This document shows positions 1 through 14,473 of a DNA stretch of 64,000 nt, piece after piece. This stretch comes from Rutidosis leptorrhynchoides. Taxonomy: Eukaryota > Streptophyta > Magnoliopsida > Asterales > Asteraceae. The DNA lies in assembly GCF_046630445.1 (NCBI RefSeq), contig NC_092335.1, positions 630,662,001 to 630,726,000 on the forward strand. The letters run 5' to 3'. Made by a program: the position numbers and the translations under genes. Numbering within the stretch: position 1 is the stretch's first letter; each line of letters opens with the position of its first letter. The notes beneath the pieces are model-generated. The model made no database searches, had not been told where the DNA came from, and saw only the letters and a program-made list of their open reading frames with translations.

Positions 1-1648
1 GATAATAGAGATTCTTCTTATCTCTTGATGTAGTAACGATTGATTTCCGGAATTTAAGGAATAGAAAATCTTCATAATTTAAATAAGATTTGATTCTTCG
101 GAATTTAAGGAAATTAGGATTACCTTTGATTAAATGCGTAATCTGCCTCGATTTCTATGTCTAATATTTTGCTATAAATTGACCTCTTCCGTTTCATTTA
201 TTTTCACCACTCCTATAATCTTCTTTCTTATTTCATACTTACAAAAGATTTGTGAAAATGCTTCATCTAGTTCTGATTCTTGATATTTTCTTGGCTATCA
301 TATCATTCATTCTTCTTTTTCATCTGCCACCAGGAGAGGTTATTTTCTTCTACTATTACCTTGGGGTTATATTGTTTTTCATTCTCCCGTGTCTTTATAT
401 TGCTATACGCATTGATATACACGGTTTGTAATTTCGGGGTTGTTTTCGGGCTTTATATTTTCCATTATATTTCGGAGCTTCATGCTTTCGTTTTCTCTTC
501 CCGACTTTATGTCAAGCGAATAATGGTCCAGAATTCGTAGGTATGAATTTCGGAATGAACATAATTAATGTTCTAAGAAAGAAACTGTAATGGCACAATC
601 TAACTTGTCAAATTACCAGAATACCTCGAAAAAGACCGAATCATCAAGAAAAATATTTTCTTGATATGTTTAGAGGTTAAATAGAATGAAAGAGTTATGT
701 AACATGGTTCATGATGAGGGTATGATCTGTGAACCTTTATCACGTTCCATTAGAAACTCAGCATGACTTACTGTAATATAATCACGTTGATCAAGTGTCA
801 TTATATTATACTAACTCATGCTTCAATTCCCAACACTACTTCAAAAACATCCATTTTTCGAAATTTTCAGAAATTAGAAACTAAAATAGTTTCTTTTATG
901 ATGTAACACAGATAGCGTGAAGATATAAATAATTTCGGATGATAATAGTTATGAAGATATCTTCAGAAATATCGAAGATATGTATAATGAAAGATATGAT
1001 AATATCTTAGAATTTCTAATATCGAAGGATGATGAAGAAGATTTGTTCGTAACGGATTTTGAGTCAGGAGCAAGGTATTCGTTAATGACTTCAACAAATA
1101 CTGAATCATTTGTATTCTTTGAAGGCAGGTTTAGTCTTTGTGATTTGTCCACAGCCTCCTTCATGGTCTGCTCAATCCGTTTTCAGTTCCAAACCTTCTC
1201 TTTTTCTCAGCTTTACCACCATACTATTCTTTATCATCAAACTTTTGACTGTTAAGGTCGTTTACAGTTTTTGCTGCTTCATCAGCATTTTTCCAAAATT
1301 CGGAGAACTAGTTTCGCAGTTTGGGTGTTTTTCAGAAACTTCACCTTCGAAGTAAATAAGTCTAGGAGATAGATGTTATCTATATATAACTGATGTCGTA
1401 GAAAATGCTGCGAGATTCAAAATACTGATTGTTAATTCTCGGTGGTTGGTATGGCAATTATTGTTACAAGATGTGGATGAGTACATGATAGGGTTTCAAT
1501 GAGTATAAGGATTTTTCGAAAGGTCAACGATTAATAAAGTTGTTGGTAAATTTACTGCTAATGTGATGGAACATGAAAGGTTCTCCAGTAACAAGAACGT
1601 ATATGTCAAGGTTATAATAAGGCTAATCTGAAAAGTCAAAGTTGACTA
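1..1648. other. Unresolved AT-rich, repeat-like sequence
   Basis: No convincing gene is visible; open frames are short and without recognisable motifs. A promoter-like stretch with a TATA-type box (CTATAAATT, about 172-180) followed by a pyrimidine-rich leader could be the promoter part of another LTR on the plus strand. Sequence near 950-1350 could belong to the 3' untranslated part of the outer minus-strand gypsy element that resumes right of the solo LTR. Both readings are guesses. Confidence 0.3.
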
Positions 1649-1653
1649 GTTGG

Positions 1654-4600
1654 TGAAATGTCCCGTTCTTATTGATTAAAAACGTTCCATATTAATTGAT
1701 TTCGTTGCGAGGTTTTGACCTCTATATGAGACGTTTTTCAAAGACTGCATTCATTTTTAAAACAAACCATAACCTTTATTTCATAAATAAAGGTTTAAAA
1801 AGCTTTACATAGATTATCAAATAATGATAATCTAAAATATCCTGTTTACACACGACCATTACATAATGGTTTACAATACAAATATGTTACATCGAAATCA
1901 GTTTCTTGAATGCAGTTTTTACACAATATCATACAAACATGGACTCCAAATCTTGTCCTTATTTTAGTATGCGACAGCGGAAGCTCTTAATAATCACCTG
2001 AGAATAAACATGCTTAAAACGTCAACAAAAATGTTGGTGAGTTATAGGTTTAACCTATATATATCAAATCATAATAATAGACCACAAGATTTCATATTTC
2101 AATACACATCCCATACATAGAGATAAAAATCATTCATATGGTGAACACCTGGTAACCGACATTAACAAGATGCATATATAAGAATATCCCCATCATTCCG
2201 GGACACCCTTCGGATATGATATAAATTTCGAAGTACTAAAGCATCCGGTACTTTGGATGGGGTTTGTTAGGCCCAATAGATCTATCTTTAGGATTCGCGT
2301 CAATTAGGGTGTCTGTTCCCTAATTCTTAGATTACCAGACTTTAATAAAAAGGGGCATATTCGATTTTGATAATTCAACCATAGAATGTAGTTTCACGTA
2401 CTTGTGTCTATTTTGTAAATCATTTATAAAACCTGCATGTATTCTCATCCCAAAAATATTAGATTTTAAAAGTGGGACTATAACTCACTTTCACAGATTT
2501 TTACTTCGTCGGGAAGTAAGACTTGGCCACTGGTTGATTCACGAACCTATAACAATATATACATATATATCAAAGTATGTTCAAAATATATTTACAGCAC
2601 TTTTAATATATTTTGATGTTTTAAGTTTATTAAGTCAGCTGTCCTCGTTAGTAACCTACAACTAGTTGTCCACAGTTAGATGTACAGAAATAAATCGATA
2701 AATATTATCTTGAATCAATCCACGACCCAGTGTATACATATCTCAGTATTGATCACAACTCAAACTATATATATTTTGGAATCAACCTCAACCCTGTATA
2801 GCTAACTCCAACATTCACATATAGAGTGTCTATGGTTGTTCCGAAATATATATAGATGTGTCGACATGATAGGTCGAAACATTGTATACGTGTCTATGGT
2901 ATCTCAAGATTACATAATATACAATACAAGTTGATTAAGTTTTGGTTGGAATGGATTTGTTACCAATTTTCACGTAGCTAAAATGAGAAAAATTATCCAA
3001 TCTTGTTTTACCCATAACTCCTTCATTTTAAATCCGTTTTGAGTGAATCAAATTGCTATGGTTTCATATTGAACTCTATTTTATGAATCTAAACAGAAAA
3101 AGTATAGGTTTATAGTCGGAAAAATAAGTTACAAGTCGTTTTTGTAAAGGTAGTCATTTCAGTCGAAAGAACGACGTCTAGATGACCATTTTAGAAAACA
3201 TACTTCCACTTTGAGTTTAACCATCATTTTTGGATATAGTTTCATGTTCATAATAAAAATCATTTTCTCAGAATAGCAACTTTTAAATCAAAGTTTATCA
3301 TAGTTTTTAATTAACTAACCCAAAACAGCCCGCGGTGTTACTACGACGGCGTAAATCCGGTTTTACGGTGTTTTTCGTGTTTCCAGGTTTTAAATCATTA
3401 AGTTAGCATATCATATAGATATAGAACATGTGTTTAGTTGATTTTAAAAGTCAAGTTAGAAGGATTAACTTTTGTTTGCGAACAAGTTTAGAATTAACTA
3501 AACTATGTTCTAGTGATTACAAGTTTAAACCTTCGAATAAGATAGCTTTATATGTATGAATCGAATGATGTTATGAACATCATTACTACCTTAAGTTCCT
3601 TGGATAAACCTACTGGAAAAGAGAAAAATGGATCTAGCTTCAACGGATCCTTGGATGGCTCGAAGTTCTTGAAGCAGAATCATGACACGAAAACAAGTTC
3701 AAGTAAGGTCATCACTTGAAATAAGATTGTTATAGTTATAGAAATTGAACCAAAGTTTGAATATGATTATTACCTTGTATTAGAATGATAACCTACTGTA
3801 AGAAACAAAGATTTCTTGAGGTTGGATGATCACCTTACAAGATTGGAAGTGAGCTAGTAAACTTGAAAGTATTCTTGATTTTATGAAACTAGAACTTTTG
3901 AAATTTATGAAGAACACTTAGAACTTGAAGATAGAACTTGGGAGAGATCAATTAGATGAAGAAAATTGAAGAATGAAAGTGTTTGTAGGTGTTTTTGGTC
4001 GTTGGTGTATGGATTAGATATAAAGGATATGTAATTTTGTTTTCATGTAAATAAGTCATGAATGATTACTCATATTTTTGTAATTTTATGAGATATTTCA
4101 TGCTAGTTGCCAAATGATAGTTCCCACATGTGTTAGGTGACTCACATGGGCTGCTAAGAGCTGATCATTGGTGTGTATATACCAATAGTACATACATCTA
4201 AAAGCTGTGTATTGTACGAGTACGAATACAGGTGCATACGAGTAGAATTGTTGATGAAACTGAACGAGGATGTAATTGTAAGCATTTTTGTTAAGTAGAA
4301 GTATTTTGATAAGTGTCTTGAAGTCTTTCAAAAGTGTATGAATACATATTAAAACACTACATGTATATACATTTTAACTGAGTCGTTAAGTCATCGTTAG
4401 TCGTTACATGTAAATGTTGTTTTGAAACCTTTAGGTTAACGATCTTGTTGAATGTTGTTAACCCATTGTTTATTATAACAAATGAGATGTTAAATTATTA
4501 TATTATCATGATATTATGATATATAATATATCTTAGTATGATGTATATACAGTTAAATGTTTACAACGATAATCGTTACATATATGTCTCGTTTCGAAAT

Positions 4601-5077
4601 CATTAAGTTAGTAGCCTTATTTTTACATATGTATTTCATTGTTAATACACTTAATAATATATTTACTTATCATTTAACATAATTAACCAAGTGTATCAAT
4701 ATCTTAATATGATTCATATGTACCTAGTAAGACGTTGTTATAACGATAATCGTTATATATATCGTTTTCGAGTTTCTTAAATTAATAGTCTCATTTTTAT
4801 GTATATAACTCATTGTTAAAATACCTAATGAGATACATACTTATAATAAAAACATGTTAACTATATATATAACCATATATATGTCATCGTATAGTTTTTA
4901 TAAGTTTTAACGTTCGTGAATCACCGGCCAACTTGGGTGGTCAATTGTCTATATGAAACATATTTCAATTAATCAAGTCTTAACAAGTTTGATTGCTTAA
5001 CATGTTGGAAACATTTAATCATGTAAATATCAATCTTAATTAATTTATATAAACATGGAAAAGTTCGGGTCACTACA
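1654..5077 (-). mobile_element. Solo LTR of the outer Ty3/gypsy family (3.4 kb)
   Basis: A 3424-bp LTR begins TGAAATGTCCCG and ends GGTCACTACA, so it has TG...CA ends. It is flanked by the 5-bp direct repeat GTTGG at 1649-1653 and 5078-5082, which marks it as a separate insertion reduced to one LTR. It aligns along its length with the 5' LTR at 27950-31393 and in its first half with 32755-34689. Orientation is taken from the 27950 copy, whose primer site shows the element reads on the minus strand. Small differences every few tens of bases from the 27950 copy suggest moderate age. Confidence 0.85.
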
Positions 5078-5212
5078 GTTGGAAGTGTGATAAAACTGGA
5101 TACTTTGAAAAGGAATTGCAAGATTATTTTCGGTAATAACAATGCTAAAGGAGCTTTCACAGTTTTGAAGTCAAAGTATAGCTTTGAAAGATGTAGAGAT
5201 CTAAGAATGATA

Positions 5213-8200
5213 TCACTTGTTAAATCTTGACTTGGATTCTGATCCGTCAATATCAGAATATGTAATTGAATTTGTATGGAAACGATTGTATATCGCTGTG
5301 AGCATAGTTGATAATTTTTTAATCAAAGTTGAAGAATGTACAGTATAACATATTAATTGTGAACTTATATATTTCCTGGGAACCTTAAGCATGACCATTT
5401 CTCCAATTTCAAACTCTATATCTTTTCTTTTACTGTCCGCGTAGCTCTTTTGTCGAATCTGGGCGGTTTTCAATCGTTGTTGAATTTGGATGATTTTCTC
5501 GGTAGTTTCTTGAATTATCTCCGGATCCGTAATCTGTCTATCCCCCACTTCACTCCAACAAATCAGAGACCTGCACTTTCTACCATAAAGTGCTTCAAAC
5601 GGCGCCATCTCAATGCTTGAATGGTAGCTGTTGTTGTAGGAAAATTCTGCTAACGGTAGATGTCGATCCCATCTATTTCCGAAATCAATAACACATGCTC
5701 ATAGCATGTCTTCAAGCGTTTGTATTGTCCTTTCGCTCTGCCCATCAGTTTGTGGATGATAGACAGTACTCATGTCTAGACGAGTTCCTAATGCTTGCTG
5801 TAATGTCTGCCAGAATCTTGAAATAAATCTGCCATCCCTATCAGAGATAATAGAGATTGGTATTCCATGTCTGGAGACGACTTCCTTCAAATACAGTCGT
5901 GCTAACTTCTCCATCTTGTCATCTTCTCTTATTGGCAGGAAGTGTGCTGATTTGGTGAGACGATCAACTATTACCCAAATAGTATCAAAACCACTTGCAG
6001 TCCTTGGCAATTTAGTGATGAAATCCATGGTAATGTTTTCCCATTTCCATTCCGGGATTTCGGGTTATTGAAGTAGACCTGATGGTTTTTGATGCTCCAC
6101 TTTGACCTTAGAAGACATCAAACATTCCCCTACGTATTTAGCAACATCGACTTTCATACCCGGCCACCAAAAATGTTTTTTGAGATCCGTGTACATCTTC
6201 TCCGTTCCAGGATGTATTGAGTATCTGGTTTTATGAGCTTCTTTAAGTACCATTTCTCTCATATCTCCAAATTTTGGTACCCAAATTCTTTCAGCCCTAT
6301 ACCGGGTTCCGTCTTCCTGAATATTAAGATGTTTCTTCGATCCTTTGGGTATTTCATTCTTCAACTTTCCTTCTTTTACAACTCCATGCTGCGCCTCCTT
6401 TATTTGAGTAGTAAGGTTAGTACGAATAATTATATTTATTGCTTTTACTCGAATGGGTTCTCTCTCCTTTCTGCTCAAGGCGTCGGCTACCACATTTGCC
6501 TTCCCCGGGTGGTAACGAATCTCAAAGTCGTAATCATTCAACAATTCAATCCACCTACGCTGCCTCATATTCAGTTGTTTCTGATTAAATATGTGTTGAA
6601 GACTTTTGTGGTCGGTATATATAATACTTTTGACCCCATATAAGTAGTGCCTCCAAGTCTTTAATGCAAAAACAACTGCGCCTAATTCCAAATCATGCGT
6701 CGTATAATTCTGCTCGTGGATCTTCAATTGTCTAGATGCATAAGCAATTACCTTCGTTCGTTGCATTAATACACAACTGAGACCTTGCTTTGAGGCGTCA
6801 CAATATATCACAAAATCATCATTCCCTTCAGGTAATGACAATATAGGTGCCGTAGTTAACTTTTTCTTCAATAATTGAAATGCTTTCTCTTGTTCATCCT
6901 TCCATTCAAATTTCTTCCCTTTATGCGTTAATGTAGTCAAGGGTTTTGCTATTTTGAAAAAATCTTGGATGAATCTCCTGTAATAACCAGCCAGTCCTAA
7001 AAATTGGCGTATATGCTTCGGAGTTTTCGGGGTTTCCCACTTTTCAACGGTTTCAATCTTTACCGGATCCACTTGAATACCTTCTTTGTTCACTATGTGA
7101 CCGAGGAATTGAACTTCTTCCAACCAAAATGCACACTTTGAAAACTTAGTGTACAGTTTTTCTTTCCTCAACAACTCTAGCACTTTTCTCAAATGTTCTT
7201 TGTTCTCTTGATCATTCTTTGAGTAAATAAGTATGTCATCGATGAAAACAATGACAAACTTATCAAGGTATGGTCAACACACTCGGTTCATGAGGTCCAT
7301 GAACACAGCTGGTGCGTTAGTCAACCCAAACGGCATAACCATAAACTCGTAATGACCGTAACGCGTCCTGAAAGCAGTCTTCGGAATATCATCCTCCTTC
7401 ACCCGCATTTGATGATACCCGGAACGTAAATAGATCTTCGAATAAACCGACGAGCCTTGTAGTTGATCAAATAAGTCGTCAATTCTCGGTAGTGGGTAAC
7501 GATTCTTGATGGTAAGTTTGTTCAACTCTCGGTAGTCGATACACAACCTGAATGTACCATCCTTCTTTTTGACAAACAAAACAGGAGCTCCCCATGGTGA
7601 TGTACTTGATCGTATAAAACCACGCTCTAAACTTTCTTGTAATTGGCTTTGGAGTTCCTTCATTTCGCTGGGTGCAAGTCTGTATGGAGCACGAGCTATT
7701 GGTGCAGCTCCTGGTACGAGATCTATTTGAAATTCAACAGATCGGTGTGGAGGCAGTCCCGGTAATTCTTTTGGAAATACATTGGGAAATTCTTTTGCGA
7801 CGGGAACATCATTGATGTTCTTTTCTTCGGTTTGTACTTTCTCGACATGTGCTAGAACAGCATAGCAACCTTTTCTTATTAGTTTTTGTGCCTTTAAATT
7901 ACTAATAAGATTTAGCTTCGCACTGCTCTTTTCTCCGTACACCATTTTCGGATTTCCTTTTTCTCGTACAATGCGAATTGCATTTTTGTAACATACGATT
8001 TCTGTTCTCTCTTTTTTCAACCAATCCATACCGATTATCACATCAAAACTCCCTAACTCTACTGGTATCAAATCAATCTTAAATGTTTCGCTAACCAAAT
8101 TAATTTCTCGATTCCGACATATATTATCTGTTGTAATTAATTTACCGTTTGCTAATTCAAGTAAAAATTTGTTATCCAAAGGCGTTAGTGGACAACTCAG

Positions 8201-9619
8201 TTTAGCACAAAATTCTCTACTCATATAGCTTCTATCCGCACCCGAATCAAATAAAACATAAGCAGATTTATCGTCAATAAGAAACGTACCCGTAACAAGC
8301 TCCGGGTCTTCCTGTGCTTCTGCCGCATTAATATTAAAAACTCTTCCACGGCCCTGCCCATTAGTATTCCCCTGATTCGGGCAATTTCTAATAATGTGGC
8401 CCGGTTTTCCACATTTATAACAAACAACGTTGGTATTACTTGCTCCGACACTATTTGTTTCGGCATTACTTGTTCCGACATTATTTGTTCCTTTAGTTCT
8501 GTTAAACTTTGGTCCGTAGACCTCACACTTTGTCGCGCTATGACCATTTCTTTTACACCTGTTGCAAAATGTCGTGCAAAACCCCTGATGATTTTCTTCA
8601 CACCTATGACATGGCTGTTTTTGGTTTTTATTGCCGTTGTTGTTATTGAGGTTGTTGTTAGGATTGTTATTGTTGTTGAAACGGTTGTTGTAGTTGTTGT
8701 TGTTGTTGTTGTTGGGATGTTTGTTGTAGTTATTGTTAGGATTGCGGTTATTGTTGAGATTGTTGTTGTGGTTGTTGGGACAGTTGTTGCGATTGTGGTT
8801 GTAATTGTTGTTGTTGTTGTACTGGTGACTCTTGTCACCGTTTTCCTCCCACTTCCTCTTGAGTTGTTTCGTGTTGGCTTCTTCGGCCTCCTGCTCTTTA
8901 ATTCTTCCCTCAATCTGATTTATGAGTTTATGAGCCATTCGACTTGCCTTCTGTATAGAAGCGAGCTCGTGTGAACTCACATCTTCTTGAATTCTTACTG
9001 GTAACCCTTTTACAAATGCGTCGATCTTCTCTTCTTCATCTTCGAATGCTCCCGGACATAATAGGCACAACTCTGTAAATCGTCGTTCATATGTGGTAAC
9101 ATCGAACCCTTGTGTTCGTAACTCTCTAAGTTCTGCCTTGAGTTTATTGACTTCGTTTCTAGGACGGTACTGCTCGTTCATCAATTGCTTGAATGCCGAC
9201 CACGGTAGTGCGTAAGCAGCATTTTGTCCTACCTGTTCAAGATAGGTATTCCACCACGTTAACGCAGTACCTGTGAAGGTATGCGTAGCGTACTTAACTT
9301 TGTCCTCTTCAGTACACTTACTTATGGCAAACACCGATTCGACTTTTTCGGTCCACCATTTCAATCCAATTGGTCCTTCGATTCCATTAAATTCCAAAGG
9401 TTTGCAGGCAGTGAATTCTTTGTAGATGCATCCTACACGATTTCTTGCGCCGTTAGCTGCATTGCTAGATTCAGAGTTATTGTTGGTATGTAGCGCAGCC
9501 TGTACTGCAGCTATGTTTGCAGCAAGAAAAGTACGAAATTCCTCTTCGGTCATATTCATGGTGTGTCGAGTAGTCGGTGCCATTTCCTTCAAAATAGCCA
9601 ACTGAATCGAGTTAAACAT
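5213..9619 (-). pseudogene. gag-pol remnant of the outer gypsy element
   Basis: In minus-strand order it shows a gag capsid region (about 9470-8900), an asparagine-rich linker (about 8830-8640), a CCHC zinc knuckle (CYKCGKPGH, about 8400), an aspartic protease (DSGADRSYM, about 8240), reverse transcriptase (from about 7740), RNase H (DASKQGL, about 6800; ADALSRKE, about 6480), an HHCC-type region (about 6200) and the integrase core (about 6030-5700). The integrase C-terminus is not recognisable near 5213-5400. The most likely gag start is the Met at about 9583, which opens MAPTTRHT. It reads as a fossil with about three breaks. Family assignment rests on these motifs and is firm for Ty3/gypsy. 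Confidence 0.88.
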
Positions 9620-9999
9620 ACAGAATATTAAGAGTAGTCAATAGTATTTCATAGCATAATATGAACTCATTTATAAAAGCTTTTTCTTCATATTAGCATT
9701 TTATAAGTTTAAATTCGGGTACTACCTACCCGTTAAGTTCGTACTTAGTAGCTAATATACAATTCAACTACTAAATTTCCATATGAAAAACTGATTATAA
9801 TAATATATCACATACAAATATTCTTCAAACTTCCAGCTTCGCTATATTACATATAACATGAAATATAGTACACTTTGATACATGACAGTTTTGAAGATAA
9901 ATCTAGTTAATACGCAAGTTGTTCAGCAAAGGAAATAAAGACACGTAATTCATAAGTCCAGAAACAAGTCATGCATTCTGGTTTTACTAAGACGACTTC
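9620..9999. other. Spacer between F-box frame and gag in outer element
   Basis: AT-rich untranslated sequence of the outer element. It separates the end of the F-box-like frame (10000) from the gag start on the same strand. No other signal was recognised. Confidence 0.4.
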
Positions 10000-10405
10000 T
10001 CATCCTTGATCTTGTGGAAAATAACCGTTATGACCATTGGCTAGGCAGCATGTTGTAATGTCGTCAAAAGGACGAGGGTTTCGTATTGTCCAACAGCCCC
10101 GTAATAATCTAAAAACCTTGTTTCTCACCCCAACTACTGAATCCGTCACTTGTGGGAAGGTTTTATTTAAAAGTTGCAATCCGATGTTCTTTTTCTCACT
10201 TTGGTAAGAAGCGAACATCACCAACCCGTAAGCATAACATGCTTCTTTATGTTGCATGTTAGAAGCTCTTTCTAATTCACGAAATCCTATGTTGGGATAT
10301 GTTGAGTCAAAATAGGTTCTTAACCCGTAGCGTAAAATTGCATTTGGGTTCCCCGCATTTAACGCTTTAAAGAAAACACGGCGTAACTTACGGTCTCCCC
10401 AATGT
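10000..10405 (-). pseudogene. F-box protein (At2g35280-like), C-terminal part, inside the outer element
   Basis: The frame encodes a Sel1-like region typical of the plant At2g35280 F-box family: a GNPNA motif, then YGLRTYF, then a helix pair with RASNMQHKEACYAYG and LQLLNKTFPQ. It stops 380 bp before gag, on the same strand. The nested Athila-like element begins at 10411, and the 5-bp target duplication GATAT lies at 10406-10410 and again at 26808-26812. The N-terminal part of this gene lies on the far side of that element. F-box proteins of this family act as substrate adaptors of SCF ubiquitin ligases. Whether this copy is ever expressed is unknown. Confidence 0.7.
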
Positions 10406-10410
10406 GATAT

Positions 10411-12394
10411 TGATGTCAAAGCAGAGGGGTATAAAATACTATTAAATTTTTGCAGGAAATACTATTAAATACGATACAATTTTACACAAGATATTTATTT
10501 ATTTATAGAATGGATATACTTAAACCTTGCTACAACACTTATAGGCAGTGTACCTAATCGTACAGTAGTGTAGTTTTTAGTAAGTCCGGTTCGTTCCACA
10601 GGGAAATCTTTAAACAAAGCTCAACGCTATATTAGTTTACTTTTATAAAAATACAAATATATATATAAGTAATATTATTATTATAAAGGGGGGTTTTTAC
10701 CGTTTAATGACCGGTTTGTCGATTTTAAGACTTTAGTCGCAGTTAAAACCTAATGTAAAATATAAAATAAATACAAGACTTAAATTAAAGCTTAAAGTAA
10801 ATAACGATAATGAAATTGCGAATAATAAAATTGCGATAATTAAAAAGTACGATAATTAAAAGTGCGATTAAATAACAATAAATAAAAGTGCGATAATTAG
10901 AAGTGCAATTAAATATAAAATAAAGGAAATTAAATATGAAATAAAAGAATTATGCTTATTTAAACTTCCGTAATCATGATGTTTGACGTGTTGATTTTAG
11001 TTTTATGCCCATGGGTTAATTGTCCTTTGTCCTGGATTATTTAATATGTCCGTCTGGTTTTTGTCCATAACAGTCCATCAGTCATAAATATAAAGTGCGA
11101 GTGTCCTCGTCAAATTATTATTATACCCGAAGTTAAATATTCCAACTAATTGGGGATTCGAATTGTAACAAGGTTTTAATACTTTGTTTAATGAATACAC
11201 CAGGTTATCGACTGCGTGTAAACCAAGGTTTTACTACTTTGTTAACAATTACACCAATTACCCTTGAATGTAATTTCACTCCTGTTTTAATTATTCTAGT
11301 GGCTATTAATCCATTCCCGTGTCCGGTTAAATGAACGATTATTCGTACATATAAATACCCCGCCCATCGTGTCCGATCGAGTGTATATGGTAATTTATAG
11401 GGACGCCCAATTGTAAATCTTTATATTAACATTAACAAACTTTCATTTAGTTAAACAAATATAAAGCCCATTAATAGCCCATAGTCTAATTTCCACAAGT
11501 GTCGTTCTTTTGTCCAAACCCCAATTATGGTACAAAGCCCAATTACCCAATTTTAGTAATTAGCCCAACATCATGATTACTTCGTTTTAAATAAGCATAA
11601 TAATAACTTAGCTACGAGACATTAATGTAAAAAGGTTGAACATAACTTACAATGATTAAAAATAGCGTAGCGTTACACGGACAGAATTTCGACTTACACC
11701 CTTACAACATTCGCTAACATACCCTTATTATTAGAATTATAATTAAAATTAAAATTAAAATATAAATTATATATATATATATATCGTATAGATATAGAAG
11801 AGAGAAAGATATTATGTCTCTAAAACTCGGCAGAAAACTGGCTTTATATAGGACCTGACCAGCAATTTCACTCCATGCGACTCGCATGGATTTGTGCCTC
11901 TGGCCATGCGAGTCGCATGGCCACCCTGGATCCAGCCAAATTGATTTGTTTTCTTCTTGCCGACGTAATATAATAATAATATATATAATATAATATATAA
12001 TTATATATAATTATATATATATTATATTATATTCTTGTGCATAGTAGACTAGATATTTTTGGTCCGTTGCGTCGGGCGTTTCTTCTTGGCTCAGGTCCCG
12101 GTTCCGGATTTTCGGACGTCTTCGCGTATTATTTTATATCGTGTACTTTGCGTCTTGTAACTTGTACTCTTGTCATTTTGAGACGTTCCTCATCAATATT
12201 TTGAACCTTTTTAGTTGTATCTTGTACTTTTTAGCTCTTTGGACCTTTTTGTCTTCAATTTGTCGAATCTGCCTTTTGTCTTCACTTTTTAATATTTAAA
12301 CGAATATTGCTTGTAAATCGAACAATACCAACTAAAATCTTGTCTTTCTTGGGGAATAATGCTATAAAATATATGTTCCTTTTTAGCCTTATCA
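10411..12394 (-). repeat. 3' LTR of the inner Athila-like element
   Basis: 1984 bp from TGATGTCAAAGC to CCTTATCA. It is nearly identical to 24826-26807. It contains a TA microsatellite (about 11768-11783) and one 31-bp-pitch pair of near-palindromes (11874-11919). The left boundary is fixed by the GATAT target duplication at 10406-10410. Confidence 0.93.
11874..11919. promoter_or_regulatory. Paired near-palindromes, LTR copy (left)
   Basis: CATGCGACTCGCATG at 11874-11888 and CATGCGAGTCGCATG at 11905-11919. These are 7-bp perfect arms around one central base, with start-to-start distance 31 bp. The phrase ACCTGACCAG precedes the pair. Function unknown; possible protein-binding sites or RNA stem-loops. 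Confidence 0.6.
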
Positions 12395-14473
12395 AATATT
12401 CCCACACTTGAGCGTTGCTTGTCCTCAAACAATATCGTCTTGAAATACTAGAATCACTTCTTTATTCTTCACACTTTGTACATCAGTGATTTCTATACGG
12501 CGGTATAAACAATGGTAGTAACGATGTGGTTTACAGTCCCTCATGACTATAAAAATTTAGATCCATTAAGGAAATTGGATCTTTATGAAAACATTTGATC
12601 TTTTGAAAATTAAATCTAGTTTTTACCCTAGATAAGTTTTCCGGAATAACCCTTTACCGGTGTTTGCAAAATATTTTTGTGGGTTTGGTGGTTTTCAGAT
12701 TTGAAAATTTTAGCTCAAAACTTGCGGTTTTGTGTCACCCACTTGCTAACCTTGTATTAGGAAAGCAACACGTCCAGTTTACTTGTCCCGTATATTACCT
12801 TTCGGTAAACTACCGTCCGGTTGTAAAGGAAAGCGTTGAAAAAGCAACTGTTTAAGGCAATGTCCCGTGACATGCTTTTGATTATGGTCTATAACGTGTC
12901 GGACGCAATTACTATCCTTGGTAGGAGCAATAGTAAAGCTCACCCTTATAATTTTTCGGTCTGGCACAAGGTCCTGTCTTTGACCACTATGCAACCACCG
13001 TTCTTACGGTTGACACCCGATTTAGTTCAGGTGACCTAATGAATTCCAGGTGAATTCCTAGGATTTTACGTTCAATGGTAATGAACGCATTGAAAATAGG
13101 GTTTTCAGAAAACAAATCGGTTTATAATTTTGATCAAAATATTTTCTCGTTCAAGCTCGAGTTTAGATATCATTGAATTCCATGAGTTTGAATTCTCAAT
13201 CTTTAAGGTCAATCTCTAGGATTGAGTAATATCAGTCTTAAAAGCTGATTTTTAATCTTTAAGGAGATTATCCTTTCTGGGGATCTGATTCATTAGTCTT
13301 ATCCAGCTAATTTGCATGGTGCCCCCCCCATTGTACGAGATAAATCCTTCTCATGGTTAGGATAAATCTGACCACTTGGCGACCCTGTTTAATGCTGAGG
13401 TCCGTGGATTTCCTGCTGATTTTAGTGATGACTTTTCTAGATTTTTCGTCAACCTACAGCTGGTCTGGACGACAACTTCATGACCTAAATCAAGAAGCGC
13501 GTGTCTTTTTCGGAAGACTTTACTTCCTTTTAAATGATGGAATTGATTCATCGTGTAGATCCATCTCTTCTTTTCTTTTATCGGGTAAAACAGTTTAGTT
13601 TAGTCCAAAGCAAAAGTATTTTCAGTTATTTGTTACAGATATATGTGACATATGTTTAAAATAACTTGGTAAATTTTCCCACACTTGGCTTTTATTTTCC
13701 TTTTTATCGTCCTCTATTCCATTTTAAATGAATTTTGACATTTTAGTTTGTTTCTTAATTTATGTTCTTTCTGAGATAACAATAATTTCGGTGTTAAAAC
13801 CTAGTTTTATCGTTCATAAATATGTATAAACATGATTTGAATTCATTTAATTGAAAAATTTTACTAGATTTGGGTAGTCAGTATATAAGACTAGGGCTGT
13901 TCTTTTTTATCAGAGAGCACTAGATTCTAATACAACTACTGCTTTACTAGTATTTTTAATGGTAACCAAGTGTATAAAGTAAAAAATTTTAAAATCCGAA
14001 AGAATTTAACCCCTTCCCACACTTAAGATCTTGCAATGCCCTCATTTGCAAGAAATCAGTAACAATTTAAATTATTGAGGGTTATTAGCGTAGAAAAATG
14101 ATTAAATTTTACCAAAGTTTCAAACATATTGTCGTTTGATTGTTGAATGATAAATGGTGCACGTCATTTGTTCATTCCGTCTTGTTGTTATTTCACATAT
14201 ATTTTGCATCTTTGTCGTCAAAATTACTTGCTTTTGCTGAACTTAATGCCAGTCTTTGAAAACGCGTTGTTTTACCCTGTTTTGTGCATAAAATAGAATA
14301 CATACAATACAAATATAATCATACATGCAATTTGAAATGGAACTTTGGCATCCCACTTTCAAACTATAAGAAAAATATTAGTACATAATAATGAAAAGAA
14401 TATCAAACATTACATAAACGTAATAAAATGCTAAGTGTTTAAAATAATAAAAATATAAATTACCAACTTATCT
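12395..14473 (-). other. 3' non-coding region and polypurine tract of inner element
   Basis: No gene is recognised. On the minus strand the sequence directly before the 3' LTR reads AAGTGTGGGAATATT, a plausible polypurine tract at 12395-12409. The same 9-mer AAGTGTGGG recurs at 13678-13686 and 14016-14024. Short open frames here (for example 12664-13039) show no family features. Confidence 0.6.

Noticed and set aside
8396-8974. Plus-strand 192-residue frame rich in Val
   Set aside because: It is the antisense shadow of the asparagine-rich gag linker of the outer element (AAC repeats read as GTT).
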